A DNA stretch of 64,000 nt from Brevibacterium ihuae (GCF_900184225.1 NZ_FXWZ01000002.1:581759-645758); one strand, 5' to 3'; numbered from the stretch's first letter, positions 27,653 to 39,067 are shown. Numbers and translations are program-made. Notes: a model not told the origin generated them from the sequence alone.

Positions 27653-27722
27653 GTGCAACGGAAACTGCGATGGCGGGCGGAGCCTGCGCAGTCTGCGTCG
27701 GCGACTGCAGTTCCCGTCGCAC
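27653..27722. terminator. Inverted repeat between convergent genes
   Basis: GTGCAACGGAAACTGC (27653-27668) pairs with GCAGTTCCCGTCGCAC (27707-27722) with two G-U-compatible mismatches and a 38-nt intervening sequence. It lies between the amidohydrolase and the UvrA-like gene and may terminate both. Confidence 0.5.
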
Positions 27723-27746
27723 CCCGGGGCCGTTGCGCCCCCGAAC

Positions 27747-30119
<2,373 letters not shown>

Positions 30120-30169
30120 GGCTGGACCTCCGAAGGGGAGCGGGAGCGGGACCGGGTGGTCGCCTGATT

Positions 30170-30895
30170 CTAATACCCGGTGTAGCGTCCCGGGCGGTGG
30201 TTGAGGGCGAGGATGAGGTTGAGGACCACCGCGCCGGCCGCGGACAGCAGCACTGCGGGCCACGGGCTCACGGTGAAGGCGGCGAGGACGATGATGACGT
30301 CGATCGCCATCTGCACGTAGCCGGCGCTCCACCCCAGCCGTTCCTGGACGAGGAGCGCGAGGATGTTGACCCCGCCGAGGCTCGACCGGTGGCGGAACAG
30401 GATGAGCAGCCCCACACCGGCGAGCACGTTGCCGGTGAGCGTGCCGTAGACCGGCTGGACCTCGATTCCGCCGAGCATGACCGGGTGGACGAGCGTGAGA
30501 CCGGACACGAGGAGCACGGCGATGACCGTGCGGAGGGTGAAGCTCCACCCCTTCTTCCACAGCGCGAGGGCGAAGAACGGGAGGTTGACCAGGGGGAACA
30601 TCACCGCCACGGGGAGCCCGGTGGCGAAGCCGAGGAGCAGTCCGAGCCCCGCGGTGCCGCCGGTGACGGCGAACGACTCGTCGAGCAGGAACAGGCCGAG
30701 CGAGGCGAGGAAGGTCCCGGTGAGCAGACCCCACACGTCCTCGATCCACGAGTGCTTCTGGAGCGCCTGGTCGACCCCGCTCATCTGGCCGAGCGGCGCG
30801 GTCGGGCGCTCCGGGCGATCGGCACGTCCCGGGAGGTGCGCGCTCCCCTGCGGGGCGGCAGGCGGCTGCGACTGATCGGGCGTGCGTTCGGTCAT
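30170..30895 (-). CDS. YitT family membrane protein
   Basis: The 241-residue protein has a Pro-rich cytoplasmic N terminus of about 50 residues followed by five to six hydrophobic spans. The pattern GLFLLDESFAVTGGTAGLGLLLGFATGLPVAVMFPLVNLPFFALALWKKGWSF matches YitT/DUF161 proteins, and RHRSSLGGVNILALLVQERLGWSAGYVQM follows. Function unknown; the C-terminal DUF2179 domain of longer family members is absent. The ATG at 30893-30895 follows AAGGA. It is divergent from the sensor kinase and upstream of the UvrA-like gene. Confidence 0.82.
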   Translation of the reverse strand: MTERTPDQSQPPAAPQGSAHLPGRADRPERPTAPLGQMSGVDQALQKHSWIEDVWGLLTGTFLASLGLFLLDESFAVTGGTAGLGLLLGFATGLPVAVMFPLVNLPFFALALWKKGWSFTLRTVIAVLLVSGLTLVHPVMLGGIEVQPVYGTLTGNVLAGVGLLILFRHRSSLGGVNILALLVQERLGWSAGYVQMAIDVIIVLAAFTVSPWPAVLLSAAGAVVLNLILALNHRPGRYTGY

Positions 30896-30989
30896 GGTGT
30901 CCTTCGGCTTCCGGGGTGCGCCGCGCGGGTCCGGCGGCAGGGCATCACAGCAGGATACCGACAGGGCAGTCGCGATAGAGTCGCGAACG

Positions 30990-32321
30990 ATGGCATATTC
31001 GGCTCCCTCCCCCTCCGACCCGCGGCTTCCCGGCGCGCAGCGGCGCACCCGGTTCGCGGTCTGGGCGGATGCCCTCATCGCCGTAGTCGCGGTGGCCTAC
31101 ACCCTGCCGCTGCTGCCTGCGGCCGCGCTCTCCGCACCCCCGTGGGCATCGCCCCTCCTGCTCGTCCTCACCGCGGTCATCGGCGCGGCGCTCCCCTTCC
31201 GCCGCCGTGCCCCACTCGCGGTCCTCGCAGTGATGATCCTCGCGATGAGCGCGCACGCGGTCCTCGGCGCCCCGCTGCTCGCCGTCGACGTCCTCGCCCT
31301 GCCCGCCCTGTACAGCCTCGCCGCTCTCCGGCCGCCGGCGGTCTCGCTGCCGGTTGCGCTTGCGGTGCTCGCGTGGCTCCTCGCGACGACGCTGCCCCGC
31401 CTCGGCGAGGAGTACCTCAACCCCGGCGAGGTCGGCCTGCTCTGCGTCGTCGTCGCCTGGGTGTGGACGTGGGGCACGCTCGTCCGGATCCGCCGCGCCC
31501 ATCTCGCAGGTCTCCGCGAGCACGCCCTCCGGCTCGAGCGGGAGCAGCAGGTGCTCGCCGAGGCGGCCGTCGCCGAGGAGCGGGCCCGGATCGCCCGCGA
31601 GATGCACGACATCGTCTCCCACAGCCTGAGCGTCGTCGTCGTGATGTCCGAGGGCGCGGCCGCAACCGTCGAGACCGATCCGGGGCGGGCGCGCGAGGCG
31701 ATGCTCCGGGTGCGCGACACCGGGCGCAGCGCGCTCGCGGACATGCGCACGATGCTCGGCGTCCTCCGGGGGCCCGATGCTGGGGAGGGGGATCCGCAGC
31801 CAGGACTCGCGCAGCTCCCCGACCTCGTCGCCGAATTCCGCGCTGCGGGCCTGCCGGTCGAGCTCGCCGTCACCGGCGGGAGTCAGGAGATGTCCACCGG
31901 GCTCGAGGCGACCTTCTACCGGATCGTGCAGGAGGCGCTGACGAACGCGCGCCGCCACGCCGGGCCCGACGTCGCCCGGGTCGAGGTCGCCCTCGACATC
32001 GACGACGCGCTCGCCCGGGTACGTATCTCCGATGACGGGCGCGGCCCGGATCCGCGGCGGTCCCGGTCCGGACCGGCGACGGGCTCAGGACGGGCGACGA
32101 GCTCCGGATTGGGGCTGCGCGGGATCCGGGAGCGGGTCGCGGCGTCCGGGGGTACGGTGTCCACCGGGGCGCGCGAGGGCGGAGGCTTCGAGATCATCGC
32201 CTCCATCCCGCTCCGCGCGCGGGCCGGGGCCGCGCCTCCGACCGCACATGGACCGGATGCCGCGCAGGCGCACGATGCCGAGCCAGCGCCGGATGACGAT
32301 CGGACAGGAGGTGCCGCATGA
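30990..32321 (+). CDS. Sensor histidine kinase, NarL-type (HisKA_3)
   Basis: The 443-residue protein has residues about 20-165 as a membrane part with five to six hydrophobic spans and short loops, so it senses within the membrane. The phosphoacceptor is in ARIAREMHDIVSHSLSVVVVMSEGA. The ATPase part has YRIVQEALTNARRHAG (N box), DDGRGPDP and GLGLRGIRERVAASGG (G boxes). The C-terminal 40 residues are disordered. The open frame extends upstream, but ATG 30990 starts the conserved part. A TAGAGT hexamer lies about 10 nt before it, suggesting a leaderless mRNA. It overlaps its response regulator by 4 bp. Confidence 0.9.
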   Translation: MAYSAPSPSDPRLPGAQRRTRFAVWADALIAVVAVAYTLPLLPAAALSAPPWASPLLLVLTAVIGAALPFRRRAPLAVLAVMILAMSAHAVLGAPLLAVDVLALPALYSLAALRPPAVSLPVALAVLAWLLATTLPRLGEEYLNPGEVGLLCVVVAWVWTWGTLVRIRRAHLAGLREHALRLEREQQVLAEAAVAEERARIAREMHDIVSHSLSVVVVMSEGAAATVETDPGRAREAMLRVRDTGRSALADMRTMLGVLRGPDAGEGDPQPGLAQLPDLVAEFRAAGLPVELAVTGGSQEMSTGLEATFYRIVQEALTNARRHAGPDVARVEVALDIDDALARVRISDDGRGPDPRRSRSGPATGSGRATSSGLGLRGIRERVAASGGTVSTGAREGGGFEIIASIPLRARAGAAPPTAHGPDAAQAHDAEPAPDDDRTGGAA

Positions 32322-33010
32322 CGATCCGCGTCGTCCTCGTCGACGATCAGGAGATGATCCGGGCCGGGCTGCGGATGATGCTCGACTCCCGCCCGGAGAT
32401 CAGCGTCGTCGGCGAGGCCGGGGGCGGCGAGGAGGCGATCGCCCTCCTCGACGCCGTCGATGCCGACGTCGTCGTCATGGACGTGCGGATGCCGCGCCTC
32501 GACGGGGTCGCCGCGACCCGCCGGATCCGCGCGGCCGACGACGCGCCCGCCGTGCTCGTCCTCACGACCTTCGACCTCGACGAGTACGCCTATGACGCGC
32601 TGCGCGCCGGCGCGGGCGGATTCCTCCTCAAGGACGCTCCGCTCGAGGAGATCGCCCAGGCGATCGGCCACGTCCACGCCGGGGAGGCGATCGTCGCCCC
32701 GAGCACCACGCGCAGGCTCCTCGACCAGGTCATCGGCGCGCGCGGGAGCGCAGGCGACGGCACCGCCCCGCGGGTGCCCGATCCCCGGCTCGAGCGCCTC
32801 ACCGCGCGGGAGCGGGAGGTCCTGCTCGAGGTGGCCCGCGGGCACTCGAACGCGGAGATCGCCGAGCGCCTCGTCCTCGCCGAGGGGACGGTGAAGATCC
32901 ACGTGGGCCGGATCCTCACCAAGCTCGGTCTGCGCGACCGGGTCCAGGCGGTGGTCCTCGCCCACGAGTCCGGTCTCATGCATCGCGGCGACGCAGATCC
33001 CGAGAGCTGA
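32318..33010 (+). CDS. Response regulator, NarL/LuxR family
   Basis: The 230-residue protein has an N-terminal receiver domain with VLVDDQEMIRAGLRMML and the phosphorylated Asp in ADVVVMDVRMPRLDG, and LTTF/K positions following. The C-terminal LuxR helix-turn-helix reads LTAREREVLLEVARGHSNAEIAERLVLAEGTVKIHVGRILTKLGLRDRVQ. It is translated from an ATGA overlap with the kinase. The ABC exporter genes begin 110 bp downstream behind an 18-bp dyad, so they are the likely target, as in many actinobacterial kinase-regulator-exporter sets. Confidence 0.92.
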   Translation: MTIRVVLVDDQEMIRAGLRMMLDSRPEISVVGEAGGGEEAIALLDAVDADVVVMDVRMPRLDGVAATRRIRAADDAPAVLVLTTFDLDEYAYDALRAGAGGFLLKDAPLEEIAQAIGHVHAGEAIVAPSTTRRLLDQVIGARGSAGDGTAPRVPDPRLERLTAREREVLLEVARGHSNAEIAERLVLAEGTVKIHVGRILTKLGLRDRVQAVVLAHESGLMHRGDADPES

Positions 33011-33044
33011 ACCCGCCGGTCGGCCCGCACCCGTCGACCGGCAC

Positions 33045-33062
33045 GTATGCCCTGAGGCATAC
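33045..33062. promoter_or_regulatory. Dyad operator candidate upstream of the ABC exporter
   Basis: GTATGCC-CTGA-GGCATAC is an exact 7-bp inverted repeat, followed at 33070-33076 by a related TTATGCC. It lies between the response regulator stop and the exporter ATG and would suit a dimeric NarL-type regulator. Confidence 0.55.
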
Positions 33063-33120
33063 CCCGAGGTTATGCCCGAGGGCTGACGACGCGGACGGCG
33101 ATCCCCGAGATGGTGGATGC

Positions 33121-34026
33121 ATGACCGACATCATCAGCACCCACGGACTGACCAAGACCTACGGACGGCACACCGTCGTCGAGGACCTCGACCTGCGCGT
33201 CCCCACCGGATGCGTGTACGGCTTCCTCGGCCCGAACGGGGCAGGGAAGTCGACGACGATGAAGATGCTCCTCTCCCTCGTGAGCCCCACCCGCGGGGAG
33301 GTGACGATCATGGGCCGGCCGATGAACCGCGGCACCCGGCGGGACCTGCTCGGCGGGATCGGCTCCCTCATCGAATCGCCACCGGGCTACGGGCACCTCA
33401 CCGGGGCGGAGAACATGCGCATCGTCCAGCGCCTGCTCGGCCTCGCCGACGCGCAGATCGACGAAGCGGTCCGCACGGTGCGCCTGGAGAACCAGCTCGA
33501 CAAGAAGGTCCGCGACTACTCGCTCGGGATGAAGCAGCGCCTCGGGATCGCCATGGCGCTCGCGCGGCAGCCCCGGATCCTCATCCTCGACGAGCCGACG
33601 AACGGCCTGGACCCCGCCGGGATCGAGGAGATCCGCGGGCTTCTCCGGTCGCTCGCCGACTCCGGGGTCACCGTCATGGTGTCCTCCCACTTGCTCGGCG
33701 AGATCGACCGCACGGCCACCGTGCTCGGCATCCTCAGCGGCGGCCGACTCGTGTTCCAGGGCACGCGGGAGCAGCTGTTCGCCGCCTCGACCCCGGACCT
33801 GCTCCTCGACACCGCGGACCCGCAGCGCACCGCCTCGCTCATCCGACCCGAGCTGCAGCGCGGCGCGCACGGCCGCACCCTGCGCCTCACCGGCATCGAT
33901 GAGCCGGCGACCGCCCGGCTCGTCAGCGAGCTCGCCGGTGCGGGGATCGACATCTACGGCGTGCGGCGCGACAAGCAGACCCTCGAGGACGTCTTCATGG
34001 ACGTCACCGCCGGGGGTGGTCTGTGA
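33121..34026 (+). CDS. ABC transporter ATP-binding protein (lantibiotic/drug export type)
   Basis: The 301-residue ATPase has Walker A FLGPNGAGKSTTMKML, signature RDYSLGMKQRLGIAMALA, Walker B ILILDEPTNGLDP and H loop VSSHLLGEI. A C-terminal domain of about 80 residues ends in the LEDVFMDVT motif typical of BcrA/CcmA-type exporters. Such proteins power ABC-2 permeases that remove antimicrobial peptides or drugs. Its stop codon overlaps the start of the first permease. The preceding two-component system probably controls it. Confidence 0.9.
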   Translation: MTDIISTHGLTKTYGRHTVVEDLDLRVPTGCVYGFLGPNGAGKSTTMKMLLSLVSPTRGEVTIMGRPMNRGTRRDLLGGIGSLIESPPGYGHLTGAENMRIVQRLLGLADAQIDEAVRTVRLENQLDKKVRDYSLGMKQRLGIAMALARQPRILILDEPTNGLDPAGIEEIRGLLRSLADSGVTVMVSSHLLGEIDRTATVLGILSGGRLVFQGTREQLFAASTPDLLLDTADPQRTASLIRPELQRGAHGRTLRLTGIDEPATARLVSELAGAGIDIYGVRRDKQTLEDVFMDVTAGGGL

Positions 34027-34772
34027 TGAGCGCACGACTCCTGCGACTCGAGTTCTCCAAGATGCGCCGGCTCCGCATGGGGCTCAGCGCCGCCGCGCTC
34101 GTCTGCGCCGTCTCCGGGTTGAGCATCATGAGCGCGGTGAGCTCCCCGGAGTTCAGCCCCGCCGCGCCCGAGGCGTGGGCCGGGCTGCTCGCCGGCCTCT
34201 CGCTCGCCGTGCCGGTCGGCTCACCGCTCATCATCGCCGTGCTCGCCAGTCGCCAGGTCGACATCGAGCACCGGGCGAGCGGCTGGTTGCTCGCGCGCAC
34301 CGCGGGCGTCACCGCCGGCCGGCTGTGCCGGACGAAGTTCGCCGCCACCGCGATCTGGGTGGCCGGGGCGACCGTGCTCAGCAGCCTGCTCGTCTCGGGG
34401 TTCGGGCTCGCGGTGGGGATCACCGCCCCGCTGCCCGTGGCCGCATGGGCGCTCTACACTCTGCTGGCGGCCACCGTCAGTCTCGTCGTTCTCGCCCTGC
34501 ACGTCGTGCTCGCCACCGTGGTGGACAATCAGCTCGTCACGCTCGGCATCGGGGTGGTCGGCACGCTCATCGCGGTGTTCGCCAGCGGCTTCCCGCCGCT
34601 GCTCGCCCACCTGTCGCCGTGGGGCTACTACGCCCTGGCGACGGGGGCCGCCTTCGTCGGCGACGCCCCCGAACTCCTCACCCCGGCCTACCCGAGCGTC
34701 ACCGCGCTCGCCGTGGTGGGCTCCCTTCTCTTCGTCCTCGCCACCGGATTCCTCGACCTCAAGGAGGACTGA
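34026..34772 (+). CDS. ABC-2 type permease, first subunit
   Basis: The 248-residue membrane protein begins LLRLEFSKMRRLRM, the basic amphipathic start typical of lantibiotic-type ABC-2 permeases, followed by six hydrophobic spans. RQVDIEHRASGWLLARTAGVTAGRLCRTKF is the conserved cytoplasmic loop after span 2 that couples to the ATPase. A GTG three bases earlier (34023) is an alternative start; ATG 34026 overlaps the ATPase stop by one base. It forms a heterodimer with the next gene product. Confidence 0.83.
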   Translation: MSARLLRLEFSKMRRLRMGLSAAALVCAVSGLSIMSAVSSPEFSPAAPEAWAGLLAGLSLAVPVGSPLIIAVLASRQVDIEHRASGWLLARTAGVTAGRLCRTKFAATAIWVAGATVLSSLLVSGFGLAVGITAPLPVAAWALYTLLAATVSLVVLALHVVLATVVDNQLVTLGIGVVGTLIAVFASGFPPLLAHLSPWGYYALATGAAFVGDAPELLTPAYPSVTALAVVGSLLFVLATGFLDLKED

Positions 34773-34773
34773 C

Positions 34774-35526
34774 ATGAATGCCGTCCGCGCCGAGTTCCTC
34801 AAACTCTCCCGATCCCTGAGCTGGGTCGTCGTGCTCCTGCTCCCGACCGCCATGGTCCTCTCCGGGGTCGCGAACACCCTGGCCTCCGGTCAGACCCCGG
34901 CCGAGGGCTGGCACACGATGTGGCTGCGCTCAGTCGTCGTCCACGGGATGGCCCCGCTGCCGCTCGGCATCGCGATCATCGCCTCCCTCGTGTGGCGGCC
35001 CGAGCGGCAGGGCGGGAACTGGAACGCCCTGCTCAGCGGCCCGACCTCGGCGCTGCGGATCGCGGTGGCGAAGACCGCGGTGATCGCGACGGCCGCCGCG
35101 GCCATGCAGCTCGTGCTCCTCGGGGTGCTCACGGTGTTCGGGAGGTTCGTGTTCGGGCTGCCGGGGCTGCTGCCCGGTGAGTACCTGGCGATCAGCCTGC
35201 TCATCATCGCCGCGAGCATCCCGGTGGCCGCCGTGCAGTCGGGCCTGTCGATCCTGCTGCCGTCCTTCGCCGCGCCCGTGGCCTGCGCGCTCGTCGCCTC
35301 GGGTGTCTCCGTGGTGCTCCTGCTCGCGGACGTCGGTGCGCTGATCGCGGTGCTCCCCCATGCGCTCATTGCCCGCACCACCCAGCTGGGCACCGGCACC
35401 TTCGCCGACCCCGGCACGATCGGGTTCGGCGACGTCGCCGCGATTCTCGCGTGCACGGTGCTCCTCACCGCAGCGGCGATCGCCGGGAGCGCCGCACTCC
35501 TCGCCCGCCGCGAGGTGCGGGGGTGA
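34774..35526 (+). CDS. ABC-2 type permease, second subunit
   Basis: The 250-residue paralogue of the preceding permease begins [23 protein letters not shown] and has six hydrophobic spans. The loop [31 protein letters not shown] corresponds to the coupling loop of the first subunit. ATG 34774 lies 1 bp after the previous stop. The unit HK-RR-ATPase-permease-permease resembles bacitracin or lantibiotic resistance modules. The exported compound is not predictable. Confidence 0.83.
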   Translation: MNAVRAEFLKLSRSLSWVVVLLLPTAMVLSGVANTLASGQTPAEGWHTMWLRSVVVHGMAPLPLGIAIIASLVWRPERQGGNWNALLSGPTSALRIAVAKTAVIATAAAAMQLVLLGVLTVFGRFVFGLPGLLPGEYLAISLLIIAASIPVAAVQSGLSILLPSFAAPVACALVASGVSVVLLLADVGALIAVLPHALIARTTQLGTGTFADPGTIGFGDVAAILACTVLLTAAAIAGSAALLARREVRG

Positions 35527-35552
35527 AGGCGTTGGACGAACGCCTCGGCGGG

Positions 35553-35661
35553 GATCAACGCGACCCGCTGGGCGATGGACCGGGCCGACCGCAACGACGG
35601 GTACCGAAACCTCATGCTGCGCACGCTCGACCGGCTGGGGCTCGGGTTCACCTCGTGAGCC
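35553..35661 (+). pseudogene. Possible gene remnant
   Basis: In the 208-bp gap after the permease a short open stretch reads [19 protein letters not shown] and continues with [15 protein letters not shown] before a stop. It has protein-like composition but no start codon or ribosome binding site of its own. It looks like the tail of a lost gene. I cannot name the family. Confidence 0.25.
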
Positions 35662-35734
35662 GGGCCGGGATGGCCTCGCCGGTGGGACAATGACGTCGAG
35701 ACTTCGATCGATCCACCACTCCAGGAGGCGCACC

Positions 35735-36085
35735 ATGGCCGGGCACCGCATCTTCACCACGAGCTTCTCGAGCATCTACCCGCACTACGTCACCAAGGCG
35801 GAGAAGAAGGGCCGCGGCAAGGCCGAGGTCGACACCGTCATCACCTGGCTCACGGGGTACTCCGAGGCGGACCTCGAGCGCGTCATCGAGAACGACACGG
35901 ACCTCGCGACCTTCTTCGCCGAGGCGCCGGAGCTCAACCCCAACGCCGAGCTCATCACCGGCGTCGTCTGCGGGGTGCGGGTCGAGGAGATCGAGGACCC
36001 GCTCATGCAGAAGATCCGCTGGATGGACAAGCTCGTCGACGAGGTGGGCCGGGGCAAGAAGATGGAGTCGATCCTGCGCGGGTGA
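35735..36085 (+). CDS. DUF2200 family protein
   Basis: The 116-residue soluble protein has the DUF2200 pattern [41 protein letters not shown] at the start, and [49 protein letters not shown] at the end. Proteins of this family are about 115-120 residues and of unknown function, so it appears complete. GGAGG lies 8 nt before the ATG at 35735. It may be transcribed with the following holin-like gene. Confidence 0.87.
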   Translation: MAGHRIFTTSFSSIYPHYVTKAEKKGRGKAEVDTVITWLTGYSEADLERVIENDTDLATFFAEAPELNPNAELITGVVCGVRVEEIEDPLMQKIRWMDKLVDEVGRGKKMESILRG

Positions 36086-36143
36086 CCGGATCCCACCACT
36101 GCTGCCCGCGGCCACCGTTCCGACAGTTCCAGGAGGACGCACC

Positions 36144-36563
36144 ATGAACCTCATCCTGCGCATCATCGTCAATGCCCTGGCGCTCGCCGCCGCGGTCTGG
36201 TTCCTGCCCGGGATGGAGATCGCCGGGTGCGACGCCTTCGCCGCCTCGCTCGGGGACACCGGCTCGACCGTCGTGGCGTACCTCGTCATCGGTGCCCTGT
36301 TCGGGGTGGTGAATGCACTCGTCCGGCCGCTCGTCGAACTCGTCGCACTCCCCCTGACCTGCCTGACGCTCGGCCTGTTCGCCGTCGTCATCAATGCGCT
36401 CATGCTGCTCCTCACCGCATGGGTCTCGCAGTTCACCCCGATCACGCTGAGCTTCGACGGGTTCCTCACCGCACTGTTCGCCGCGATCATCGTCGCGATC
36501 GTGTCCGCGGTCCTCGGCTGGGTCATGCCCGACCGCCGGGCCGAACGCAGCCGCGAGGACTGA
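36144..36563 (+). CDS. Four-helix membrane protein, phage holin IV/YvlD-like
   Basis: The 139-residue protein has four hydrophobic helices. The pattern LIIGALFGVVNALVRPLVELVALPLTCLTLGLFAVVINALMLLLTAW is typical of YvlD/mycobacterial holin superfamily IV proteins, with the conserved N-x-x-x-RP at the end of helix 2. Despite the family name these are chromosomal proteins of unknown function in actinobacteria, and no other phage gene is near. GGAGGA precedes the ATG at 36144. Confidence 0.83.
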   Translation: MNLILRIIVNALALAAAVWFLPGMEIAGCDAFAASLGDTGSTVVAYLVIGALFGVVNALVRPLVELVALPLTCLTLGLFAVVINALMLLLTAWVSQFTPITLSFDGFLTALFAAIIVAIVSAVLGWVMPDRRAERSRED

Positions 36564-36662
36564 ACCCCGGCCGCAGGTCCGCGGTGCACCACCGGGCCGG
36601 TCGGCCCTGGTTTCCGGCAGGTCACCCTGTACCCGGCGCGCCATCGGGTCTACTGTCGGAGC

Positions 36663-36968
36663 ATGTCGAACACACGCCCGATCACCCGTGCCCCGCGCTT
36701 CGGCGCCGACCGCGCCATCCGCATGTACCAGCGGCACATCTCGCCGCGCAAGGGATTCACCTGCGCCTCCCTCGTCGCGGGTGCCGAGCGCTCCTGCTCG
36801 GCCGTGATCCGCTCGATCATCGCCGAACGTGGAGTGATCGGCGGGATCCGCCCCTCGATGTTCCAGTTCGCCCGCTGCTCCCGCGCCGCGGCCTCGCTCA
36901 AGGCCGGCGGCGGCAATGTGCAGGGCGTGTGCTGCCTGGGCGGGATCCCCATCCCCTTCCGGTTCTGA
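36663..36968 (+). CDS. YidD-like protein
   Basis: The 101-residue protein starts its conserved part with AIRMYQRHISPRKGFTCASLVAGAERSCS. This is the YidD pattern (LIxxYQxxISPxxGxxC...CS) with an insertion between the first cysteine and CS. It then continues with a helix and ARCSRAA. YidD proteins sit at the inner membrane and help YidC-dependent insertion. The short Cys-rich tail (GVCCLGG) and the unusual spacing mark it as the divergent long-type group, so the function is less certain. Confidence 0.7.
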   Translation: MSNTRPITRAPRFGADRAIRMYQRHISPRKGFTCASLVAGAERSCSAVIRSIIAERGVIGGIRPSMFQFARCSRAAASLKAGGGNVQGVCCLGGIPIPFRF

Positions 36969-37002
36969 GCTCCCCACTCTCACCTGCTGCGACGGAGATC
37001 AG

Positions 37003-37770
37003 TCAGGTACCGCCCTGGGACTGGAGCACCGCGATCTTCTGCCACACCTTGCGCGCCATGTCGGACGTCAGCGTCTCGATGCCCTCGACCGCATCGAGCA
37101 CCTCGCCGTCGGTGGTGTCCTCGGCGAACAGCGCGGCCGCCTTGCCGACGAGGGAGAGCATCTCCGTGCAGTAGTCGAAGTAGTGGGCAAGCTGCTCGCG
37201 GGTCAGATCGAGCCCGCCGTCCTCGCGTGAGCCCCGTTCCAGCCGCTCGGGCACCTTGGTGAGCTGGTGCATGTCGATGACGTGGGCGAGCGAGCGCAGC
37301 CGGTGGACGAGGCGCAGCACCCGCGCACGCTCCATGCGCTCCGGGACCGCGACGAGGAAGAAGATCGCGATGCCGGCGAACACGAGGTTGTTCACCGCGG
37401 TCTCGAGCAGCGGCAGCAGGTCGACCGGCCCCATCGAATCGGGGTCCTCCCCGATGTCCACGCCGGCGAGCACGATCGCCCCGCCGAACACGACGATGAC
37501 GGTGATGATCCCGGCACGCGAGAGGAGCCGGGCGAGGCTCACCCGGCGGCGGCTGATCCCGCCGCCCTCGATGACCTCGTCGACGAGCCCGAGGAGCTCG
37601 CTGCACACCTCCCACAGGCCGCGATCCGGGAAGCGACTGCGGATCCGCTGCTGCAGGCGGGCCGTCGATTCACGGACCGCCGCGCTGTCGAGGCGCTGGT
37701 AGCGGCTGTCCGCGGGAGGACCGTCGTCGTGGTCGTCGGGGCGGGCTGCGAGCTCAGATGGATTCGGCAC
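37003..37770 (-). CDS. Hypothetical protein with two transmembrane segments
   Basis: The 255-residue protein is not assignable. Residues 1-70 are polar with a basic helix. Two hydrophobic spans lie near IITVIVVFGGAIVLAGVDI and AVNNLVFAGIAIFFLVAVP, separated by an acidic loop (GEDPDSMGP). The remaining 120 residues are predicted helical and cytoplasmic (RMERARVLRLVHRLRSLAHVIDMHQLTKVPERL). GTG 37768-37770 is used: TACCAT lies 7-12 nt upstream, so the message could be leaderless. An ATG at 37807-37809 would add 13 residues and place it 10 bp after the MFS gene. Confidence 0.6.
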   Translation of the reverse strand: MPNPSELAARPDDHDDGPPADSRYQRLDSAAVRESTARLQQRIRSRFPDRGLWEVCSELLGLVDEVIEGGGISRRRVSLARLLSRAGIITVIVVFGGAIVLAGVDIGEDPDSMGPVDLLPLLETAVNNLVFAGIAIFFLVAVPERMERARVLRLVHRLRSLAHVIDMHQLTKVPERLERGSREDGGLDLTREQLAHYFDYCTEMLSLVGKAAALFAEDTTDGEVLDAVEGIETLTSDMARKVWQKIAVLQSQGGT

Positions 37771-37819
37771 GCATCGATGGTATGCGAGAGGTGCGCGACC
37801 GGGCCTCATCGCCCGCCGG

Positions 37820-39013
37820 TCACGGAGCCTCGGGCGCCGGGCGCGGCTGCGGCTCCCGCAGCGCCATGAGGGCCGCCCCGCTGAGCAACGCAGCCATGAC
37901 GACGGCCATCACCGGGTAGCCGCCCACGAGTTCGGCCAGCCCCGGACCGGCGACGAGCGCGACGGCGCCGACGGCGGTCATCGGTGCGACGAAGACGCCG
38001 TTGATCGCCGCGAAGTTCTTCGTCCCCCAGCGATCCGACACGGCCGTCGCCTGGAGCAGGGTGTGGCATCCGCGGACGGCGCCGGCGAGCACGGCGACGG
38101 CGATGAGGAGCCAGGCCGGACCCGGCAGCAGGGCGAGGAGCCAGAGCGCACCGGCGCCGAGGACGAACACGGTGGCCGTCCGCGCCCGGGGGCTCGTGGC
38201 GCGGGCGAACTGCGGGTACCCGATGCGCCCGAACACCTGGCCGGCCCCGACGAGGCCGAGCGCGGTCGCGGCGAGCCCGTAGGACATCCCGCGCTCGAGG
38301 AACATCGGGATGATGTTGATCGTCACCGCGAAGAGGGTGAACGTCGCGACCGCCATCGTCACCTGGAGGATCCGGAATCGCGCCGACCGGGTGACCGCGC
38401 GGACCTCCGCGGTCGCCCGCGCCGATCCGCGGGTCGGGGGCGCATCGGACCAGGCGCGGTTGAGGAGGAGCGCATGGAGCGGGATGGTGATGACCGCGAG
38501 GATGCCGGCCATGGCGACGTAGCCGGTGCGCCATCCCAGGGTGTCGACGAGCAGCGCGACGAGCGGGGCGAACACCGTCGAGGCGAACCCGCCGACGAGC
38601 GTGAGGGTGGTGAGCGGGCCGACCCGGCGCGGGCCGTACCAGCGGGTGATGACGGCGAATGCGGGCGGGTAGAGGACCGCCGACTGCGCGAAGCCCGCGA
38701 CGAGCCACGCCGCATAGAACAGCACGAGGTTCGGCGACCAGGCGACGAGGAGGAGTGCGAGCACCCCGATGATCGACCCCGTGGTCATCACCGAACGGGG
38801 GCCGCGGTGGTCGAGGCTCCGCCCCACCCGGACGCCGAGCAGCGCGGAGACGAGGAGGCCGGCGGCAAGCGCGCCGGTGATCGTCGTATGGCTCCACCCG
38901 GTCTCTTCGGAGATCGGAACGACGGCGACGGGCAGCGAGTAGTAGAGCAGGCCCCAGCTCGTGAGCTGGGCGGCGCAGAGAGCGGCCATCCCGCCCCGGG
39001 GTCGGTCGGTCAT
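37820..39013 (-). CDS. MFS transporter of the probable arsenic locus
   Basis: The 397-residue major facilitator protein has 12 hydrophobic spans. Its N-terminal signature SWGLLYYSLPVAVVPISEETGWSHTTITGALAAGLLVSALLGVRVGRSLDHRGPR resembles a group of actinobacterial MFS exporters that I associate with ArsR-type regulators and arsenic genes. It is divergent from the flavoprotein gene across a 167-bp region carrying two ArsR-type operators. Export of an arsenical is inferred from this context, not shown. A monocarboxylate-type role is the main alternative. Confidence 0.72.
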   Translation of the reverse strand: MTDRPRGGMAALCAAQLTSWGLLYYSLPVAVVPISEETGWSHTTITGALAAGLLVSALLGVRVGRSLDHRGPRSVMTTGSIIGVLALLLVAWSPNLVLFYAAWLVAGFAQSAVLYPPAFAVITRWYGPRRVGPLTTLTLVGGFASTVFAPLVALLVDTLGWRTGYVAMAGILAVITIPLHALLLNRAWSDAPPTRGSARATAEVRAVTRSARFRILQVTMAVATFTLFAVTINIIPMFLERGMSYGLAATALGLVGAGQVFGRIGYPQFARATSPRARTATVFVLGAGALWLLALLPGPAWLLIAVAVLAGAVRGCHTLLQATAVSDRWGTKNFAAINGVFVAPMTAVGAVALVAGPGLAELVGGYPVMAVVMAALLSGAALMALREPQPRPAPEAP

Positions 39014-39067
39014 CGAACGGATCCGGGAGGTCGCGTCGGTGTCGTCACTCCCCCATTATGCCCATAT

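Noticed and set aside
36144..36563. Phage holin as a sign of prophage
   Set aside because: The family name is historical; the gene is a lone chromosomal four-helix protein with no phage neighbours.
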